Positions 29,599 through 38,765 of a stretch of 64,000 bases of DNA are shown here, in pieces. Numbering within the stretch: the first letter of the stretch is position 1; each line of letters opens with the position of its first letter. Source of the DNA: an uncultured bacterium. Lineage in GTDB: Bacteria; Desulfobacterota; Binatia; UBA1149; CAITLU01. The translations under genes were made by a program, and so were the position numbers. A model generated the notes under the pieces. The model saw only the letters and a program-made list of their open reading frames with translations, made no database searches and was not told where the DNA came from. The stretch is taken from positions 1 through 64,000 of the forward strand of contig CAITLU010000048.1 of the NCBI GenBank assembly GCA_903893315.1, in the 5' to 3' direction.

Positions 29599-31035
29599 AT
29601 GGCACAGACCGCGCAACTACGAGTCGTCATCTCGGCCGACAGCGACGCCCAACGGGTGTTCAACCTCCAGCGCGAAGCGTACCTGCGCCATCCCTATCCC
29701 AGCCTCGAAGAACGCAAGGCCAACCTCACCAAGCTCGAGCGCATCCTGCTCGACAACATCGATGCCGTCGCCGCCGCCATCACCAAGGATTTCGGCCACC
29801 GCTGCCCCGAAGAGACCAAGCTGCTGGAGGTCCTGACCAGCATCGACGGCATCCGTGACGCGCGCCGCAAATTGGGGCGCTGGATGAAGCCCGAGCGCCG
29901 TCACGTCTCGGTACTGTTCGCCACCGCCAAGAACAAGGTCATTCCCCAGCCCAAGGGCGTGGTCGGCATCGTGGTGCCGTGGAACTATCCCGTGTTCCTT
30001 CTGTTCGGACCTCTGACCAGCGCGATCGCCGCCGGCAACCGCTGCATGGTCAAGATGGCGGCCAACTCCAGGAACCTGCGCGAACTGCTCGCCAAGAAGT
30101 TCGCCGAGCAGTTCAACGAAGACACACTCGCGCTGCTTCCGAACGTCAAGGCCCAGGACTTCTCATCGCTCCCATACGACCACATGCTGTTTACCGGTTC
30201 GGCTGATGCGGGCCGCAACGTGATGCTCTCGGCGGCCGAGAACCTGACTCCTGTCACTTTGGAACTGGGCGGCAAATCGCCGACCATCGTGTGCGACGAT
30301 TTCAACATCGAGACGGCGGCTTCGCGCATCCTTTTCGCCAAGTTCGTCAACGCCGGTCAGACCTGCCTGGCTCCCGATTACCTGTTGCTGCCCAAGAGCA
30401 AGCGTGAAGCGTTCATCGCTGCCGCCAGGAAAATCGTTCCCCAGCGCTACCCCGACACCAACGAAGTATCGTTCACCTCGGTGATCGACGAGAAGTCCTA
30501 CCGCCGCCTGCGCGCCACTCTCCAGGACGCGGAAGAGAAAGGCGCTACACTCGTCTGGCTGGTGCCCGGCTCCTCGTACAACGACACCTTGCACAAGATC
30601 CCGCCGGTACTGGTCCTGGATGTCACCGACGACATGCGCATCATGCAGGAAGAAATCTTTGGACCGCTGCTGCCGGTGAAGACCTACCAGAACCTGGACG
30701 AAGCGATGGCCTACGTGAGCTCGAAGGACAGGCCGCTGGGCTTCTACCTTTTCACCAACGACCAGGCCGTACAGGACAAAGTGATCTACGGCACCATCTC
30801 CGGCGGCGTCACCATCAACAACTGCATGATGCACGTGGCACAGCACGATCTGCCCTTCGGCGGCGTCGGTCCCAGCGGCATGGGCCACTACCACGGTCAC
30901 GACGGTTTCGTGGAGCTGAGCAAGATGCGTCCGGTGCACGTCAACCCGAAGTTGTCGTCGGCCGAACAACTCTATCCGCCCTACGGCAAACGTCACATGC
31001 GGATGCTGAACTTCCTGCTGCGCTTCAAGCGCTAG
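29599..31035 (+). CDS. Aldehyde dehydrogenase, coniferyl-aldehyde-dehydrogenase-like
   Basis: 478 residues, the usual length for the ALDH3/coniferyl aldehyde dehydrogenase branch. PWNYPVFLLFGPL and SNRCMVK-type cofactor segments are visible. The general base lies in LELGGKSP (E222) and the catalytic cysteine in NAGQTCLAPDY (C256). PFGGVGPSGMGHYHG near the C-terminus is characteristic of this branch. It oxidises an aldehyde to the acid with NAD(P)+. A Shine-Dalgarno (AGGAGA or CAGGA) precedes the ATG. The substrate is not determined and the neighbours do not suggest a pathway. Confidence 0.9.
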   Translation: MAQTAQLRVVISADSDAQRVFNLQREAYLRHPYPSLEERKANLTKLERILLDNIDAVAAAITKDFGHRCPEETKLLEVLTSIDGIRDARRKLGRWMKPERRHVSVLFATAKNKVIPQPKGVVGIVVPWNYPVFLLFGPLTSAIAAGNRCMVKMAANSRNLRELLAKKFAEQFNEDTLALLPNVKAQDFSSLPYDHMLFTGSADAGRNVMLSAAENLTPVTLELGGKSPTIVCDDFNIETAASRILFAKFVNAGQTCLAPDYLLLPKSKREAFIAAARKIVPQRYPDTNEVSFTSVIDEKSYRRLRATLQDAEEKGATLVWLVPGSSYNDTLHKIPPVLVLDVTDDMRIMQEEIFGPLLPVKTYQNLDEAMAYVSSKDRPLGFYLFTNDQAVQDKVIYGTISGGVTINNCMMHVAQHDLPFGGVGPSGMGHYHGHDGFVELSKMRPVHVNPKLSSAEQLYPPYGKRHMRMLNFLLRFKR

Positions 31036-31175
31036 TCGGAGTCAAGACTCCCGTGGATGAGCGCGATGTCTATTCGCGCCGCCGATGATGCACGCGAAGG
31101 AGTCGAAACCCGGCGCCGTCGCGGCGGGGGAATACGGCGCTGGCCATAGGAGCACAGCCGCCCTATACTTTCTCC

Positions 31176-31469
31176 ATGCGACGCGAAGAAGCACTGCTGG
31201 CCTTGCACGGCTTCATGCCGGCGATCCGTCGTGATTTCGGCGTTCGAAGCGTTGCGCTGTTCGGTTCCACGGCACGCGATGAAGCTCGCGAGGACAGCGA
31301 CCTTGACCTCCTGGTCGACTTCGATACCGGCCCGACCTTTCTTTCATTCATGGGGCTCAAGGCTTTTCTCTAGGATCACCTCGGCCACAGGGTGGACATC
31401 CTCACACCGGATGCCGTAAAGCCCCGAATGCGCCCTGTCATCGAGCGCGAGGCGGTGAATGTCGCCTAA
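31176..31469 (+). pseudogene. MNT-type nucleotidyltransferase antitoxin with in-frame amber stop
   Basis: The frame begins with a MntA-like protein carrying the nucleotidyltransferase motif LFGSTARDEAREDSDLDLLV. It hits TAG at 31371-31373 after residue 65, and then continues in the same frame as DHLGHRVDILTPDAV... to TAA at 31467. In relatives the position of the stop is usually a Glu in a K-x-Y/F-L-E-x-x-L-G segment, so a single GAG to TAG change explains it. The 65-residue product keeps the GS and DXD residues but loses the third acidic residue, in the VDIL strand. The reading frame overlaps the downstream HEPN toxin gene by 11 bases. MntA antitoxins neutralise HepT by adding AMP to its active-site tyrosine. 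Confidence 0.75.
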
Positions 31470-31887
31470 AACTGAGCGCGACTGGCGCCTGTTCGCCGAC
31501 GACATCATCGAAGCCTGCGCCAAGATTAGTCGCTTCGTTGGCGGGATGATCTACGACGCATTCGCCAGCGACGAACTGACGCGGGATGCCGTCATGCGAA
31601 ACCTCGAAATCATCGGCGAGGCAGCGAGAAAACTTCCGGACGAAGTTACAGCCAAGGCTCCGCAGATTCCGTGGCGGTTGATCCGCGACATGCGTAACGT
31701 CTTGGCCCACGCCTATTTCGGCGTGTCACTCAAGGTCGTGTGGGATACCGCAACGAACCAGATCGACGAACTTGAGAAAGCTGTCCACACGTTGCTCGAG
31801 CAACCGTCGGATTCTCCCCGACCGATCTTGGCCCGGGTAATACTCCACCAAACTGGCTTGCTCTACGCCGACGCGAGATTCCGGTAG
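31459..31887 (+). CDS. hepT: HEPN-domain toxin, HepT-like (DUF86)
   Basis: 142 residues. The HEPN RNase motif RX4HXY is intact as RNVLAHAYF (R79, H84, Y86). NLEIIGEAARKLP and IPWRLIRDMRN are DUF86 hallmarks. HepT is an RNase toxin held in check by its MntA partner, whose gene here carries a premature stop. About 25 extra C-terminal residues beyond the usual DUF86 end (after about 120) are unremarkable. The ATG at 31459 lies inside the end of the antitoxin frame, so the pair was translationally coupled. Confidence 0.85.
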   Translation: MSPKTERDWRLFADDIIEACAKISRFVGGMIYDAFASDELTRDAVMRNLEIIGEAARKLPDEVTAKAPQIPWRLIRDMRNVLAHAYFGVSLKVVWDTATNQIDELEKAVHTLLEQPSDSPRPILARVILHQTGLLYADARFR

Positions 31888-32380
31888 GACTGAGAGTCTT
31901 CGGTTTGCAGCCGTTGGAATGAGCGGCTTCGTTACTGCGGGAACGGCCCGTGAGGGGACAGACAATACAAGCGGCCTGCTCGAACGGATTGCTCCTGCCA
32001 CTTACACGACCTGTCCTCCGACGCAGCCTTTTTTCGCACAGTGGCATACAGATGCCGTCGAAGGCATGAACGCAACTGCCGCCGGTGCGATCGACGTCGC
32101 TGGTACCGGCGGCGCCGTCGTCGGAGCCGCCGCAGACCGGTCAAGGCCGCGACGAACTGTCCGCAAGATAGTCGGCAGATCTGCCGTCGAAGTTGATTTC
32201 GTGCTCTCCGGTCACAACGTCGCGAGTACCGGTGACATCACTGACGAATCGCGAATCGTCGCAGACCGAATTCCCGCGTGCCGACAGCATCGCGCGTGCA
32301 AGGCGGTTCCTCTGCCGTAATCCCCAAGGTTTGCGCCGACCGTGGCCATCTGCCATCTACGGCCGGGATCGCGGTTGGCC
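31888..32380. other. Intergenic region without recognised gene
   Basis: 493 bases between the HEPN gene and the ABC operon. Open frames occur on both strands (for example 31919-32320 on plus), but their composition is low-complexity, with no family features or Shine-Dalgarno. It probably contains the ABC operon promoter. I see no RNA gene. Confidence 0.5.
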
Positions 32381-35335
32381 ATGTGGTCGGTGATCAAACG
32401 GCTTGCACTCGGCGTCATTCTCATCGCGCTGGCATCTGCCGTTCTGCTGCTTTCAGATTCCTCACACCGTCAGAAGGGCCACCAGCGCGTAACGCGCGTC
32501 GCCATTCTCCAACACTCCTCGCAACCGTTTCTCGATGACGGTGTCGAGGGCATGATCGACGGCCTGGCCGCCGCCGGCTTCACCGTGGGCAATAACCTCA
32601 CGGTGCAGCGCTACAACGCGGAGGGCGACCAACCGACGGCCAACACCATCGCCAAGGAGATCACCGGCGGACAGTACGATCTGGTCCTGACCGGTTCGAC
32701 GCTCAGCTTGCAGGCAGTGGCGAACGCGAACTCGGCTGGAAAGGTTCTGCACGTGTTCGCGCTCGTGTCCGATCCAGCGGGTGCAGGTGTCGGCATCAGC
32801 CGGGAGAATCCGCTGCAGCACCCGCGTCATCTCGTCGGCTACGGCACCATGCAGCCGGTGGCGAACACCTTGCGGCTCGCCAGACAGATGTTCCCCGGAC
32901 TCACGGTCGTGGGTGAGGTCTGGAACTCGTCCGAAGCCAACTCCGAAGCGCAGACCAGGCTCGCACGTGAAACCTGTCGAGAACTGGGAATCGAGTTACT
33001 GGAAGCCAACGCGGAGAACGCCTCGGCCGTGATCGAGGCGGCCAGTTCGCTGATCGCACGAGGCGTTCAGGCTCTGTGGGTCGGGGGCGACGTCACCGTG
33101 ATGTCGGCGCTCGACGCGCTGATTCCGCTGGCGCGACAGGCGGGCATACCGGTCTTTACCAGCATGCCGGGCCGCGCCGGCCGCGGCACCTTGTTCGACC
33201 TCGGAGCGGACTACCGCGAAGTCGGACGCCTGGCCGGTACGCTCGCCGGCCAGGTCCTTGCCGGACGCGACCCCGCGACCATCGCGGTCGAGAACGTACT
33301 GCCGGAGAAACTCGTCATCGACCAGGCGGCACTGGCCGGCCTCAAGGATCCATGGAGTTTTCCGCAGGACGTCGTGCGCACCTCACAACGCGAACCCACG
33401 ACCACCGCTGCTCCCGCCCCGATCCGCACACGCGCAGACGGCCGCAAGTTCAAAGTCGGCATCGTCTACTTCGCGCCGGAGCCGGCCGTCGAGATCTGCA
33501 TGCGCGGACTTCTCGACGGTTTGCACGACGGCGGTTTCGTCGAGGGAGAGAACCTCGAGATCAACAAGGTGCATGCCCAAGGAGAGATCCCCAACATCCC
33601 GGCGCTGTACCAGAACTTCGACACGCAGGACATGGACCTCATCATTCCGATGTCCACGCCCTGCCTGACCGCCGCCTGCGGCACGGTCAAACACAGCCCG
33701 GTCGTGTTCACCTACGTCTACGATCCCATCGCCGCCGGTGCGGGCGTCAGCTTCGAAGACCACAACCCGAACGTGACCGGGGTCGGCTCATTCCCGCCGG
33801 TAGAGGACACAGTAGAGTTCATCCAGCGCCTGGTCCCCGGCGCCAGAAAGATCGGCACGCTCTACAACAGTTCGGAGGCCAACTCGCGCAAGGTCGTGAG
33901 CGTAGCGCGCGAAGTGTTCACACGGCGCGGGCTCACCCTGGAAGAAGCCACGGTGATCAACTCTAGCGAAATCTTCCAGGCGGCGCAGGCACTGGTGGCG
34001 CGCGGCGTCGATGTACTGTGGGTGGCCGGCGACAACACCGCGCTCCAGGGTTTCAACGCGATCGTCAAAGTCGCCGGCGATGCGCGCGTGCCGCTGATCA
34101 CCAGTGACATCGAGCCGGTGGCCAAAGCATCACTGGCGACTTTCGGTGTCGGGTTCTACGACCCGGGCTACGCCGCGGGACGCCTCGCTGCGCGCGTCCT
34201 GTCGGGAGAACGCCCCAAAGACCTGCCCTTCCAGAACGTTTCGATCAAGACGATATCTATCAACCTGACGGTGGCCCGCCGCCTCGGCATCCGGATTCCC
34301 GACGACATCCTGAAGTCCGCCGCGACATTGGTCGACGAAAGCGGCGTACACGAGCAGACAAGTTCGGCCTCCAAGACGAACGGCGCGACCGCCGCAACCG
34401 GCGCGATTGCCGCCACTGCGGCGCCGCTCGGCAAGACCTGGAAGCTCGACGTCCTCGAGTACGTCAACGTGCTCGACGTCGAGGAAGGGGAGAAAGGGAT
34501 CGAGGCGGGACTGCGCGAAGCAGGCCTGGTCGCCGGTCGCGACTACGTGCTCAATGTCCGCAACGCGCAAGGAGACATGCCGACACTGAGCGCTCTGGTC
34601 GACGCCGCGATCACCGACGGTACCGATCTGATGCTGACCCTGTCGACGCCCACCCTGCAAGCCGCGATGCAGCGCACGCAAAACATCCCCATCGTGTTCA
34701 CGTTCGTTGCCAGTCCGGTGGCCGCGGGTGCGGCCAAGAGCGACGAGGATCACGTCGCGAACGTGACCGGCGTTCCGACGATGGGGGCCTACGAAGAACT
34801 GATCGCGACCGTGCGCGAGTGCCTGCCGAAGGTGCGCCGGATCGGCACCTTGTTCGTGCCTGCCGAGGTGAACTCGGTCTACAACAAGGACCGGCTCACT
34901 GAGGTTGCGCGGTCTCAGGGCATCGAAGTGGCGGCCGTAGCGGCAAACACCAGCTCCGAGATCGCCGATGCGGCGCTGTCCTTGTGCAACCAACCGCTCG
35001 ATGCGGTGGTGCAGGTAGCGGGCAACATGACGACCGCTGCCTTCGCCAGCATAACGCAGGCGGCGCGCCGCACTCACCTGCCGCTGTTCGGCTCGCTGAG
35101 CAGCAACAGCCAGGACGGCGCCGCCGTGGTCGTGGCGCGCGACTACTTCGACGGCGGGCGCGAAGCCGGCTTGATGGCGGCGCGCATCATGCGCGGCGAA
35201 AGTCCCGCGCGGATGCCGCTCCAGCCACTGCGCACCACGAAAATTTTGGTCAACGTCGAGGCGGCACGCGCGCTCGGAATGACGATTCCCGACAGCGTGG
35301 TACAGCGCGCGACACCGAGCGGCGCGCAGCGCTGA
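32381..35335 (+). CDS. Triple-domain ABC transporter substrate-binding protein (TrpX-like)
   Basis: 984 residues from the ATG at 32381, which begins a membrane/signal segment (KRLALGVILIALASAVLLL). The frame also opens at a GTG at 32342. Three successive copies of the ABC_sub_bind (PF04392-type) domain occupy about 37-335, 355-665 and 690-980. Each repeats the same landmarks: DGL..AGF..G.N, a TLYNSSEANS-type strand (VWNSSEANS, LYNSSEANS, LFVPAEVNS), an ALWVGGD/VLWVAGD/AVVQVAGN strand and a C-terminal ARALGM.IPD. Family members normally have one domain of about 320 residues. The operon supplies a matching permease and ATPase, so this is the ligand-binding component. The ligand is unknown; tryptophan or other aromatics are the known ligands of the family. 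Confidence 0.88.
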   Translation: MWSVIKRLALGVILIALASAVLLLSDSSHRQKGHQRVTRVAILQHSSQPFLDDGVEGMIDGLAAAGFTVGNNLTVQRYNAEGDQPTANTIAKEITGGQYDLVLTGSTLSLQAVANANSAGKVLHVFALVSDPAGAGVGISRENPLQHPRHLVGYGTMQPVANTLRLARQMFPGLTVVGEVWNSSEANSEAQTRLARETCRELGIELLEANAENASAVIEAASSLIARGVQALWVGGDVTVMSALDALIPLARQAGIPVFTSMPGRAGRGTLFDLGADYREVGRLAGTLAGQVLAGRDPATIAVENVLPEKLVIDQAALAGLKDPWSFPQDVVRTSQREPTTTAAPAPIRTRADGRKFKVGIVYFAPEPAVEICMRGLLDGLHDGGFVEGENLEINKVHAQGEIPNIPALYQNFDTQDMDLIIPMSTPCLTAACGTVKHSPVVFTYVYDPIAAGAGVSFEDHNPNVTGVGSFPPVEDTVEFIQRLVPGARKIGTLYNSSEANSRKVVSVAREVFTRRGLTLEEATVINSSEIFQAAQALVARGVDVLWVAGDNTALQGFNAIVKVAGDARVPLITSDIEPVAKASLATFGVGFYDPGYAAGRLAARVLSGERPKDLPFQNVSIKTISINLTVARRLGIRIPDDILKSAATLVDESGVHEQTSSASKTNGATAATGAIAATAAPLGKTWKLDVLEYVNVLDVEEGEKGIEAGLREAGLVAGRDYVLNVRNAQGDMPTLSALVDAAITDGTDLMLTLSTPTLQAAMQRTQNIPIVFTFVASPVAAGAAKSDEDHVANVTGVPTMGAYEELIATVRECLPKVRRIGTLFVPAEVNSVYNKDRLTEVARSQGIEVAAVAANTSSEIADAALSLCNQPLDAVVQVAGNMTTAAFASITQAARRTHLPLFGSLSSNSQDGAAVVVARDYFDGGREAGLMAARIMRGESPARMPLQPLRTTKILVNVEAARALGMTIPDSVVQRATPSGAQR

Positions 35336-35358
35336 GACGGCGCGACGCAGGAGAAGCC

Positions 35359-36603
35359 GTGGAGATCAGCACACAACAGACCGCCGACGGATTGGAGCTC
35401 GCCGTCTCGGGCCGTCTCGACGCGTATTGGGCCGATCACCTGTCCAAGGCTCTCGAAGAGACGGTACGCGGCGGCGCCCACCAGATCCGGCTCAACATGG
35501 CCGACGTGCCGTACATGAGTTCGGTCGGAATCCGTGTGCTGCTGAAGTTCTACAAGGAACTCCAGCGTCTGAAAGGCTCGTTCACGGTCGTCAGTCCGTC
35601 CGAACAGGTAAGGACCGTGCTGGAACTGGCCGGGCTGGAGGTTCTGCTGGCGACGCAAGCCGCAGCGCGACCTGCAGACGTACAAGCCCCCGTTTCGTCC
35701 CGGACGATAGAACGGGAAACTGCGACGTTCGAAGTGTTCAAAGCCGATGGCGCCGCCGCCTTGCGGTGCCGCGTGATCGGAGATCCCGAACTGCTGACGG
35801 GCTGCCGCTTCACGGCGCAGGACGGCAACAGGATACGTTTTCCCGAAAACACGTTCGGACTTGGACTGGGTGGATTCGGCGAAAACTTCGAGGACTGCCG
35901 GGCGCGCTTCGGCGAGTTTCTCGCCGTGGCCGGAGCCGCGGCCTATCTGCCGACCGACGGCACCAACGTCCCCGACGAATCCCTTTCCTCCAAGGCACTG
36001 GTGGCCGAAGTCAACGTCCTGTACGCACTGGTCTGCGAAGGAAGACTGGGGCAGCTCGTGCGCTTCGAAGCGAGGCCGAACAGCACGGTGACCTTGGCCG
36101 AGGTCAGTGAAACGTGTCTGGCCTGCGCGCAGGCGGACGCGGTCGGCATCGTGATCATCGCGGAGTCGGCCGGTCTCATGGGCGCGGCGCTGCGACGCTC
36201 GCCGGCACTTGCTCCGGCGGATGATGCCCCGTTCGCATTTCCACAGATCCGCGAGTGGCTGTCGTTCACGCCCGAACGTGCCTACTCGCGCAGCCTCGCC
36301 GTGGTCGTGGGTGTAGCGGCACGCACCGATCAACCGGCACTAGGTCCGTTGCTGCGCCCGCTCGGCGGCGCCCCGTTGCCGGCTGGCCACTTCCACGCGG
36401 CGGCCTTTTCGTACCGCTCATTGCCGAAGGGGCGAATAGAGCTGGCTTCGACCATCACGACGTTGTTCACAGCCGAGACACTGCAGGGCATCCTGCATCT
36501 GCTCAACGACGACCGCGCAGGCATCGGCACCGGGCAGAGCGAGTTCCTGCGCGGGGCCTGCTGGATCGCGCCGATCACCGACATCGTCAAGGAGCGTCCG
36601 TAG
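35359..36603 (+). CDS. STAS-domain protein with uncharacterised C-terminal region
   Basis: 414 residues from the GTG at 35359, preceded by GGAG; the longer frame from 34984 overlaps the preceding gene and is not protein-like. Residues 1-100 form a STAS domain with MADVPYMSSVGIRVLLKF, which carries the Ser-Ser site phosphorylated in RsbV-type antagonists. The remaining 300 residues (for example ENTFGLGLGGFGENFEDC) have no family I recognise. It sits 23 bases after the binding-protein gene, and the permease ATG follows its TAG without a gap. It may couple importer activity to the partner-switching regulators encoded convergently next door. Confidence 0.75.
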   Translation: MEISTQQTADGLELAVSGRLDAYWADHLSKALEETVRGGAHQIRLNMADVPYMSSVGIRVLLKFYKELQRLKGSFTVVSPSEQVRTVLELAGLEVLLATQAAARPADVQAPVSSRTIERETATFEVFKADGAAALRCRVIGDPELLTGCRFTAQDGNRIRFPENTFGLGLGGFGENFEDCRARFGEFLAVAGAAAYLPTDGTNVPDESLSSKALVAEVNVLYALVCEGRLGQLVRFEARPNSTVTLAEVSETCLACAQADAVGIVIIAESAGLMGAALRRSPALAPADDAPFAFPQIREWLSFTPERAYSRSLAVVVGVAARTDQPALGPLLRPLGGAPLPAGHFHAAAFSYRSLPKGRIELASTITTLFTAETLQGILHLLNDDRAGIGTGQSEFLRGACWIAPITDIVKERP

Positions 36604-37533
36604 ATGACTCTGTTACTCGGCGCACTGACCATCGGCCTGATACTGTCGTTGCTGGCGCTGGGAGTCTTCATCAGCTTCCGCATTTTCAGCTTTCCCGACA
36701 TCACCGCCGACGGTTCGGTGACGCTGGGCGCATCGGTGACGGCGATACTGCTCGTGAACGGAGTGCACCCGCTGCTCGCGACCGGCGCCGGGTTCTGTGC
36801 CGGCATGCTCGCCGGCGCGCTGACGGGCATCCTTCACACCAGGTTCAAGATCAACGGCCTGCTGTCCGGAATCCTGGTGATGACCGCGCTCTACTCGGTG
36901 AACCTGCACGTCATGGGCAAGAGCAATCTGCCACTGTTGTCGACCAGGACGCTGGCAACCGAAGCCGAAGGCCTGGCCACCTTCGTGCTGGGCGGCACGA
37001 CCGAGATCGGCGTGCTCGGGTGGGAAGTCAGTCCGCGTGATGCGGCCGTGCTCATACTCGTGTTCGCCGCCATAGTGGTCGCCGCAGGTCTCCTGTACGC
37101 GTTCTTCCGCACCAATCTTGGGACCGCAATGCGCGCCACCGGCAACAACGACCAGATGATTCGTGCCCTCGGCGTCAACGTCGGCAACATGATCGTTCTC
37201 GGGCTTGCCGTTTCCAACGGGTTGATCGCGCTGGCCGGTTCCCTGCTCGCTCAGTACCAGGGATTCGCCGACGTGCAGATGGGAATCGGAATGGTCGTGT
37301 GGGGCCTGGCGAGCGTGATCATCGGTGAGGCGCTGGTCGGGACACAGCAACTCGGCCTGGTCATCGCCGGCGCGGTGATGGGTTCGGTACTGTTCCGCCT
37401 GCTGATTGCCATTGCCCTGCGCGCCGGCCTCAATCCCAATGACCTCAAGCTGATCACCGCGGGCTTCGTGTTTCTGGCGCTGATCCTTCCAAATCTGCTC
37501 GGCACCTTGCGGCGCAGGCGGGCGGAGGCCTGA
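36604..37533 (+). CDS. ABC transporter permease (TrpY-like, BPD_transp_2 type)
   Basis: 309 residues with eight or nine hydrophobic helices. FPDITADGSVTLGASVTA near the N-terminus and AMRATGNNDQMIRALGVNVGNM near 180 are hallmarks of permeases paired with ABC_sub_bind proteins (the latter is the coupling-helix region that contacts the ATPase). Its ATG directly follows the TAG of the STAS gene, and the ATPase gene starts two bases after its stop. It forms the inner-membrane channel of the importer. Confidence 0.9.
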   Translation: MTLLLGALTIGLILSLLALGVFISFRIFSFPDITADGSVTLGASVTAILLVNGVHPLLATGAGFCAGMLAGALTGILHTRFKINGLLSGILVMTALYSVNLHVMGKSNLPLLSTRTLATEAEGLATFVLGGTTEIGVLGWEVSPRDAAVLILVFAAIVVAAGLLYAFFRTNLGTAMRATGNNDQMIRALGVNVGNMIVLGLAVSNGLIALAGSLLAQYQGFADVQMGIGMVVWGLASVIIGEALVGTQQLGLVIAGAVMGSVLFRLLIAIALRAGLNPNDLKLITAGFVFLALILPNLLGTLRRRRAEA

Positions 37534-37534
37534 C

Positions 37535-38347
37535 ATGCTCGAGATCAGCGGCATTTCGAAGACATTTCACTCCGGAACGCCCAACGAGGTGCGAGCCCTG
37601 CAGCAGGTCGATCTGAGCATAGAAGACGGATCGTTCGTGGTGGTCATCGGCACCAACGGTTCGGGCAAGTCGACGCTGCTCAATGCCGTGGCCGGCACCT
37701 TCATCGTCGACACCGGCACCATCCATCTGGCGGGACACGACGTAACGCACTGGCCCGAGCACCGGCGGGCGCAGCTGATCGGGCGAGTCTTTCAAAACCC
37801 GTTCAGCGGCACGGCGCCCGACATGTCGATCGCGGAAAACCTCGCGCTGGCGGCGCGGCGCGGCCAGTCGCGTGGACTGGGGTGGGCGCTGCGCGGAGAT
37901 TTCCGCAGCGTCATGAGCGAAAGGGTCCGGTGCCTCGGCCTCGGGTTGGAGAGTAGGATCGACAATGCCATCGGCACGTTGTCGGGCGGACAACGTCAGG
38001 CCCTGACTCTGCTGATGGCCACGTGGCTGCGGCCGCAGATGCTGCTGCTCGACGAGCACACCGCAGCGCTCGATCCGAAGAGCGCCGATCAAGTAGTACG
38101 CCTGAGCCGGGAAGTGATCGAACGCGATCACCTCACGGCGATGATGGTAACGCACTCGATGCAGCAGGCCGCCAGCCTCGGCGACCGGCTCGTCATGATG
38201 CACCGCGGCCGCATCATCCACGACTTCCGCGGCGCCGAGAAGCGGCGCCTGCGCCCCGCAGATCTGCTGGCACGCTTCGAGGAAGTCCGCCGCGGCGAAC
38301 AACTCGACGAATCGGCGGCCGAACTGCTGCGCCGCGCCTACATCTGA
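37535..38347 (+). CDS. ABC transporter ATP-binding protein (TrpZ-like)
   Basis: 270 residues. Walker A is GTNGSGKST (39-47), the signature is LSGGQRQ, Walker B is MLLLDEHTAALD and the switch histidine lies in MMVTHSM. These are complete, so the ATPase should be functional. It is the last gene of the four-gene importer operon and ends 52 bases before the convergent STAS gene at 38400. Confidence 0.93.
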   Translation: MLEISGISKTFHSGTPNEVRALQQVDLSIEDGSFVVVIGTNGSGKSTLLNAVAGTFIVDTGTIHLAGHDVTHWPEHRRAQLIGRVFQNPFSGTAPDMSIAENLALAARRGQSRGLGWALRGDFRSVMSERVRCLGLGLESRIDNAIGTLSGGQRQALTLLMATWLRPQMLLLDEHTAALDPKSADQVVRLSREVIERDHLTAMMVTHSMQQAASLGDRLVMMHRGRIIHDFRGAEKRRLRPADLLARFEEVRRGEQLDESAAELLRRAYI

Positions 38348-38399
38348 AAAGCCGCGCCCTGCCCTTTCACCCGGCGTATTCGCTTGCGTGCGGTCAATC

Positions 38400-38765
38400 T
38401 TAGTTCGCAGCAGGATCCTGGATGAATGCAGCCACTGCCTCGTCCGCAGTCCGGTAGGTCTTGAAGATCGAGTCGAAACCGACGACGGCGAAGACTTCCT
38501 CTATCTGCCCCTCGAGCCCCGACAACACGATGGCGCCGCGGGACGCCGCCAACCGCTTGGCGGCGATGACCAGCACGCGCAAGCCGGCGCTGCTTATGTA
38601 GTCGAGCGCCGCGAAGTCGATTACGAAGCGGTGCTCGCCGCCTGCAATCAGGCCGAGCAGCTTCTCCTCGAAAACCCCGGAGTTGCTCGCATCGAGCCGG
38701 CCACTCACGCACAGAACGACGACGGTACCCTGCTTGTGTTCCGTGATCTTCGTGGGAGCCCTCAC
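38400..38765 (-). CDS. Anti-sigma-factor antagonist (STAS, RsbV-like)
   Basis: 121 residues, a single STAS domain. LDYISSAGLRVLVIAAKRL holds the conserved Ser-Ser phosphorylation site around residues 57-58. The GTG start overlaps the stop of the RsbW-like gene (GTGA). In partner switching, the unphosphorylated antagonist sequesters the kinase/anti-sigma factor. The three genes 40533 to 38400 form one overlapping operon. Confidence 0.88.
   Translation of the reverse strand: MRAPTKITEHKQGTVVVLCVSGRLDASNSGVFEEKLLGLIAGGEHRFVIDFAALDYISSAGLRVLVIAAKRLAASRGAIVLSGLEGQIEEVFAVVGFDSIFKTYRTADEAVAAFIQDPAAN

Noticed and set aside
31919-32320. A 133-codon frame upstream of the ABC operon
   Set aside because: No Shine-Dalgarno, no domain or secondary-structure pattern, and similar-length frames occur on the other strand.
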